Below are positions 8,153 to 11,714 of a DNA stretch of 11,714 nucleotides, in pieces (position 1 is the first letter of the stretch; each line of letters starts with the position of its first letter). Below the pieces are notes generated by a model. It saw only the letters and a program-made list of their open reading frames with translations. It ran no database searches and was not told the DNA's origin. This DNA comes from Gryganskiella cystojenkinii (Eukaryota; Mortierellomycota; Mortierellomycetes; Mortierellales; Mortierellaceae): contig JAAAIG010001049.1 in NCBI GenBank assembly GCA_015852425.1, forward strand, positions 1 through 11,714, read 5' to 3'. Made by a program: the position numbers and the translations under genes.

Positions 8153-9232
8153 GTAAGAAAAAAAAGCTACATTTCTTCGTCATTGAGCATCCAGCCCTAC
8201 ACATGGCAGTACCTTACCCCTTTACATTCCACTCACCCCCTGCCCCGCTCGCCTCCACAAATATCGTGGGTCCACAGTTGCCAGAACGGCTATTTCGATT
8301 TCGTGTCGAATACTGTTAGCTCCTTGTTCGGTTGGCGCCAATCCACTATCGAGATAAATGGGTAGTCTCGATCCAAGAGTGTTCATGTTCTATTCTTGAT
8401 TTGTTTTTTTGCACATGTTACGACGACCAGCTAATTGCATTTACTTGCGCTATGACTTCCTAGCGTCGCCTTTACCTCCATAGTTTTCATCGCGATGATT
8501 GGGTGGGTTCAAGGCCAATGGAAATTGTTTTCTCCTCCATCATGGGGTCTTTCACCTCCACAATCTGTTCATTGCTGGAACATGTGTCAAGAGGGTGTCG
8601 ACTAAGGGTGATAAACAACTAATAGTAACAAACACGGATGGATGAAAATAAACAAACAGGATGCACAAGAGCTGTTGGGAAAGGACACTCGGACCGCCTG
8701 TGTTGAATTCAGGACAGCAGCTGTTCATGCAACGAAGAGGACCGTGATCTCATCTGTAGCCCACAACATGTAGAGACTACAGGAATATCAACCCCCCCCC
8801 CCCCCACCTTGCGCGAGAAACATGGACAGACATTGGAGACGAGACTACTGTCATCGATAGCGATCTCATCAGAAATGTCCCTGGAAAACTTGCCGAAAAA
8901 GGGCGAATCGCTCAACGTTCAAATACCGACTTTTTTCATATTGGGGTTTGTGTCCTCTTGAGAGACAGTCCCTTTGCTTTCGTTGACTCCTTTCCGAAAA
9001 GAACATGATTATCTTTTTTTTTCTTTGCCCTTTGATCGGATATCACCTCAAGACGAGAGCCAGGGTCCAATCGATTATCCCATGCGTGCGCTGTTTTTCT
9101 AGTACATTTGAGGTCCCAGATAGACTGTCCATGAGCCGTCGCCGAGCTCCCATCACAAAGCAATTTGGTTTAAAAAAAGTCTCCGGCATGTGTTATCTCT
9201 GCCTTCTTTCACATCAGAACGGAGCGAGCGGG
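8153..9232. other. Unassigned region, no gene identified
   Basis: This contains only short open stretches. Plus-strand frames at about 8123-8365 and on both sides of the C14 tract (about 8700-9000) look mildly protein-like. However, different frames of the same DNA look equally plausible, so none can be called. No repeats beyond the poly(C) tract, no tRNA and no transposon termini were found. Confidence 0.5.
8792..8805. repeat. Poly(C) homopolymer tract, 14 bases
   Basis: An uninterrupted run of 14 C. Such runs are prone to slippage and sequencing error, so any reading frame passing through it is unreliable. Confidence 0.9.
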
Positions 9233-9436
9233 TTACATAAAAAGAGGATCGCCTTGGAACGTATCATTCTCGCACATGGCCTCCAAAATGAGCCCGAATT
9301 TGCCGTCATCGTAATAAGGTATCCAGGCAGGGTTCAAACAGCGCCAGTGTCCTAAGAACGCGGCAAGGAAGCGCGTGGGGTAAATCAACAGCCAACCAGA
9401 ACACGGAGAATCATCACTGAACGTTCCTCCGCGATC
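9233..9436 (-). other. Unidentified stop-free stretch, possible coding fragment
   Basis: On the minus strand, 67 codons lie between stops at 9439-9437 and 9235-9233. The product is Trp/Tyr/Asp-rich and protein-like (for example LAAFLGHWRCLNPAW and IPYYDDGKFGLILEAMCE). There is no upstream ATG; the only Met codons lie near the end. If real, this would be an internal or final exon, or a pseudogene fragment. Further upstream on the same strand, 9580-9490 in another frame gives a similar acidic, protein-like stretch (DDFDFEKNTCTFTPV) that ends in a stop. Family not recognised. Confidence 0.2.
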
Positions 9437-10687
9437 TTACTCGTCAATCTCTGTCAGAGTATAATATCAATGAATGTTTTTATTTTTTATGTGAAAAGCT
9501 GTCGACGACTATTCGACCGTCTTGTTCAGAAGCGACTGGCGTAAAGGTACATGTATTTTTCTCAAAATCAAAGTCATCTCATCAATCCTGTTGTTGGCGA
9601 GACCGAGAATAAGAATGCCTTCAGTCCGGATCATTTGTCAAACTCCGAACTATATCCGTTATGCGTTTCTTTCTTTCTTCGGGTCTAGGGCTTCCTTGCA
9701 AAAGCCTAGTCTAGTCAAGGCATGTTTGATCAAGAATCTCTCCGCATTCAGATGTTGGTGGAAACTGCAATGCTGCAAATTCACGTTCGTGTTGTATAGC
9801 AAGAAGTTCACCAAGAATACAGATCTAGAAACTTAGAAAGACACGAGAAGTCTTATACTCCAACAAGAAGCTGTTAGCCCACTCAACCCCCCTTTTCTTT
9901 TTTCGAGTTCCTTGGATTAGTTGTTGAAGAGCTGATCCCCCAATGAAGTGAAGAAGCTCAAAGCCCTGACCCGGGCAACACGTTGTCAAACAAAACTCAC
10001 ATGCTAAAACGACTGGGTCAACAAGAAGCGAGCAAGAACTGATCTTGGACCTTTTTTCTTGGTACACGAGAAAAAAAAGTCGGATAATGGCTTCATAGGT
10101 TGCGCACTTTTCATGGTCCTTTTTTTCGAATGCCGTTGCCGCTTTGGGCTCGGACCGGACCAACCCAGATTGGGCGACGAGGGAACGGTTGTTATTTCAG
10201 AGCAATGTAGATAGAAAGATGACCAACGAAGGAACATGTAGCGCATCACTGCCTTGCGCCGACCTCCTTCGCTGTTCCTGTGATCGAAAGACTGACCGTC
10301 CAGACAACAGAAAACGGACGGTATGTTCGAGAAGGTATCCTCTCCTTGTGGCACACCATAACCACAACTGCTGAACAACGTCGAGAGTCGCCACAATCAA
10401 TTATAATTTTTCAAACCTTCGCCCAGTAGCTCATTTCAGCTCTTATTGTATTGGAAAAAAGATACAGTACAAAAAACACAGAAAGACAGGAGAGGAAAGT
10501 TCTCAAAACATAGTGAGCATACATTCCTGCCCCCTGAATTTAATTTTGTTGTTGATGGTTGTGTCCAACCTTCGTATTCTTGGTCCTCATTCGATTCGCT
10601 CGTTCGAGATTCCGTCTCGACCAATCCTTCCAACTCGCCGCTCCATCGGAAATGTTTCCTTGGTTGGGCACAGAGAAAAAAAAAAGT
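9437..10687. other. Unassigned region, no gene identified
   Basis: Open frames of 65-130 codons occur on both strands and overlap each other (plus 9522-9836; minus 9825-10163 and 10004-10396). None has a recognisable domain, paired splice sites or a clear advantage over its competitors. Treated as non-coding or decayed sequence. Confidence 0.45.
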
Positions 10688-11146
10688 TCACTGTACACTT
10701 TGCGCCAAACCACTCGCAGAACCGAGGAGGGCGAGACCCAAGTTGAAGATGAAGACCATGAACGCTAATTGCCTTTATCCCTTAAATTACAGGGAAAAGC
10801 AAAACATCACTGCCGTTGTTGTGTTTTGGTCCCGTTCCTGAATATCACTCCCCTTTGTTTCCCCTGCATGAGAGCGAACTCTCAAGTCGACCATTGTCTG
10901 TTCGCATATGTTGTCTATATCATCTCCCCACATCGCGATGAACGTCTCAATTGCAAAAACGGCCGAGGGTGACTGCTGCGAACTTGGTGGAGCGACACAT
11001 GTACCCGGTCCCTGCAGTCCGACGATCCAATCCAATCGTGCTCTCTGGCGCACATGGCTCCCTCCCGAACCCTTGAATCGAAAGGGAAAAAAATTGAGAG
11101 CCAGATTTTCTTTCTTGTTTTTAAGAGAAAGCAGTGGATTTTGTAA
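10688..11146. other. Unassigned region with weak open frames on both strands
   Basis: A plus-strand frame at 10908-11198 and a minus-strand frame at 10787-11053 cover the same bases, and neither has a recognised domain. A 23-codon minus-strand ORF at 10759-10688 reads like a signal peptide (MVFIFNLGLALLGSASGLAQ) but stops at once, with no convincing donor. No gene called. Confidence 0.4.
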
Positions 11147-11314
11147 TCACATCGACTCCGAGTCTTCTCGCTCTTGCCTTTTGTCCACAGAGCACTAGGT
11201 GCCATCTTTATCACGGGGAGCAAGAATGTTGGCGAGAATAACAAAAGGGACCTTTACGAGTTACTTCGCCAGGTTTACACTCGGAAGGAGCGACTATATG
11301 AATGCCAAAAATGA
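11147..11314 (+). other. Unidentified stop-free stretch, possible coding fragment
   Basis: Fifty-five codons lie between TAA at 11144-11146 and TGA at 11312-11314, with no ATG. A pyrimidine-rich CCACAG ending at 11170 could be a splice acceptor, which would make 11171 onward an exon. The product contains GAIFITGSKNVGENNKRDLY followed by ELLRQVYTRKERL. The segment IFITGSKN recalls the strand-turn of TATA-binding-protein-fold repeats (general form: hydrophobic-I-T-G-[AS]-K), but that is a short match from memory. Unidentified. Confidence 0.2.
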
Positions 11315-11714
11315 GATTACAAGCATTTTAGCCGTGGACTGACCCTTTGGTGTGGTTGTTGCATTTTTGTGGAGAAGAAACTGTTTTATTTGTTTTAGTT
11401 TAAGGGACAATTCCTGATGACGATTTTAATTATTTGATGGACAAACAAAAACCGTCCCTGAAGAATTGTTCTTGTCTCTCGAAGCTGGTCTTTTTTTCTC
11501 GTTTTTTTCCTGTTGTTGCTGTTCAAGATGGCCTTACTACAATGAAACAAAAATAAGAGGAGAAAAAGTAGAGCCGGTCCAGTTCCTGGCAGGGTTCAGT
11601 GATGACTAAATGCGTACTCTCGAAACTGAGTTCAGGTGATCGCCAAAGTGGAGCAGTTGAGCGTCCGATGTAGAAAAAAAATCGAAAAGACGGCAATATT
11701 TTTTTTTTTTTTTT
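11315..11714. other. AT-rich non-coding sequence ending in poly(T)
   Basis: No open frame of note. Homopolymer-rich, ending in a run of T at about 11699-11714. Nothing further seen. Confidence 0.5.

Noticed and set aside
10004..10396. 130-codon minus-strand open frame, overlapped by a plus-strand frame at 10144-10374
   Set aside because: Both strands are open with equally plausible products and no recognised motif or splice evidence.
10688..10759. Signal-peptide-like 23-codon minus-strand ORF
   Set aside because: It ends immediately in a stop, has no convincing splice donor and no downstream exon; likely chance.
10446..10841. 131-codon plus-strand open frame
   Set aside because: Low-complexity Lys/Pro/Ser-rich product with no domain; minus-strand frames over the same bases look equally good.
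6648..11714. Transposon, CRISPR array, tRNA or rRNA in the gene-poor half
   Set aside because: I saw no terminal repeats, transposase motifs, regular spaced repeats or tRNA-like arms; a computational scan would be more sensitive.

Overview
The window looks like nuclear DNA of a filamentous fungus. The best fit is an early-diverging lineage such as Mortierellomycota (Mortierella/Linnemannia type), but that placement is inferred from gene content and not proven. Supporting signs are short GT-AG introns of about 100-180 bp with GTAAG-type donors, tandem F-box/leucine-rich-repeat paralogues, a secreted saposin-B/metallophosphatase sphingomyelinase, TATA and AATAAA-like signals, and no bacterial gene organisation.

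Region by region. (1) 28-1011, plus strand: a degenerate, truncated copy of the mRNA-export DEAD-box helicase Dbp5/DDX19. Its exon structure and reading frame survive, but the ATPase and helicase motifs are mutated and the second RecA domain is absent. (2) 1177-1904, minus strand: a broken F-box/LRR paralogue with frameshifts and stops. (3) 2119-3708, minus strand: an intact 529-residue F-box/LRR protein gene. (4) About 4060-4215, minus strand: a short remnant of the C-terminal end of a third F-box copy. Items 2-4 form a head-to-tail array with one intact member. (5) 4378-6470, minus strand: a three-exon gene for a secreted acid-sphingomyelinase-like phosphodiesterase of 621 residues, with signal peptide, saposin B domain and a complete dimetal phosphoesterase motif set. 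A TATA-like box lies upstream and a polyadenylation-like signal downstream. (6) 6471-11714: 5.2 kb with no gene I can identify. It holds scattered short open stretches, some with plausible splice sites or protein-like composition, which are best treated as degraded coding remnants or chance.

Functionally, only two genes look intact: an SCF-type substrate-adaptor candidate and a secreted lipid hydrolase. Nothing suggests they work in one pathway. The window reads as a region of gene duplication and decay next to one conserved secreted enzyme. I found no convincing new multi-gene system. The points most worth checking are the frame-preserving but motif-dead Dbp5 copy, the decaying F-box array, and a few unidentified open stretches in the right half.
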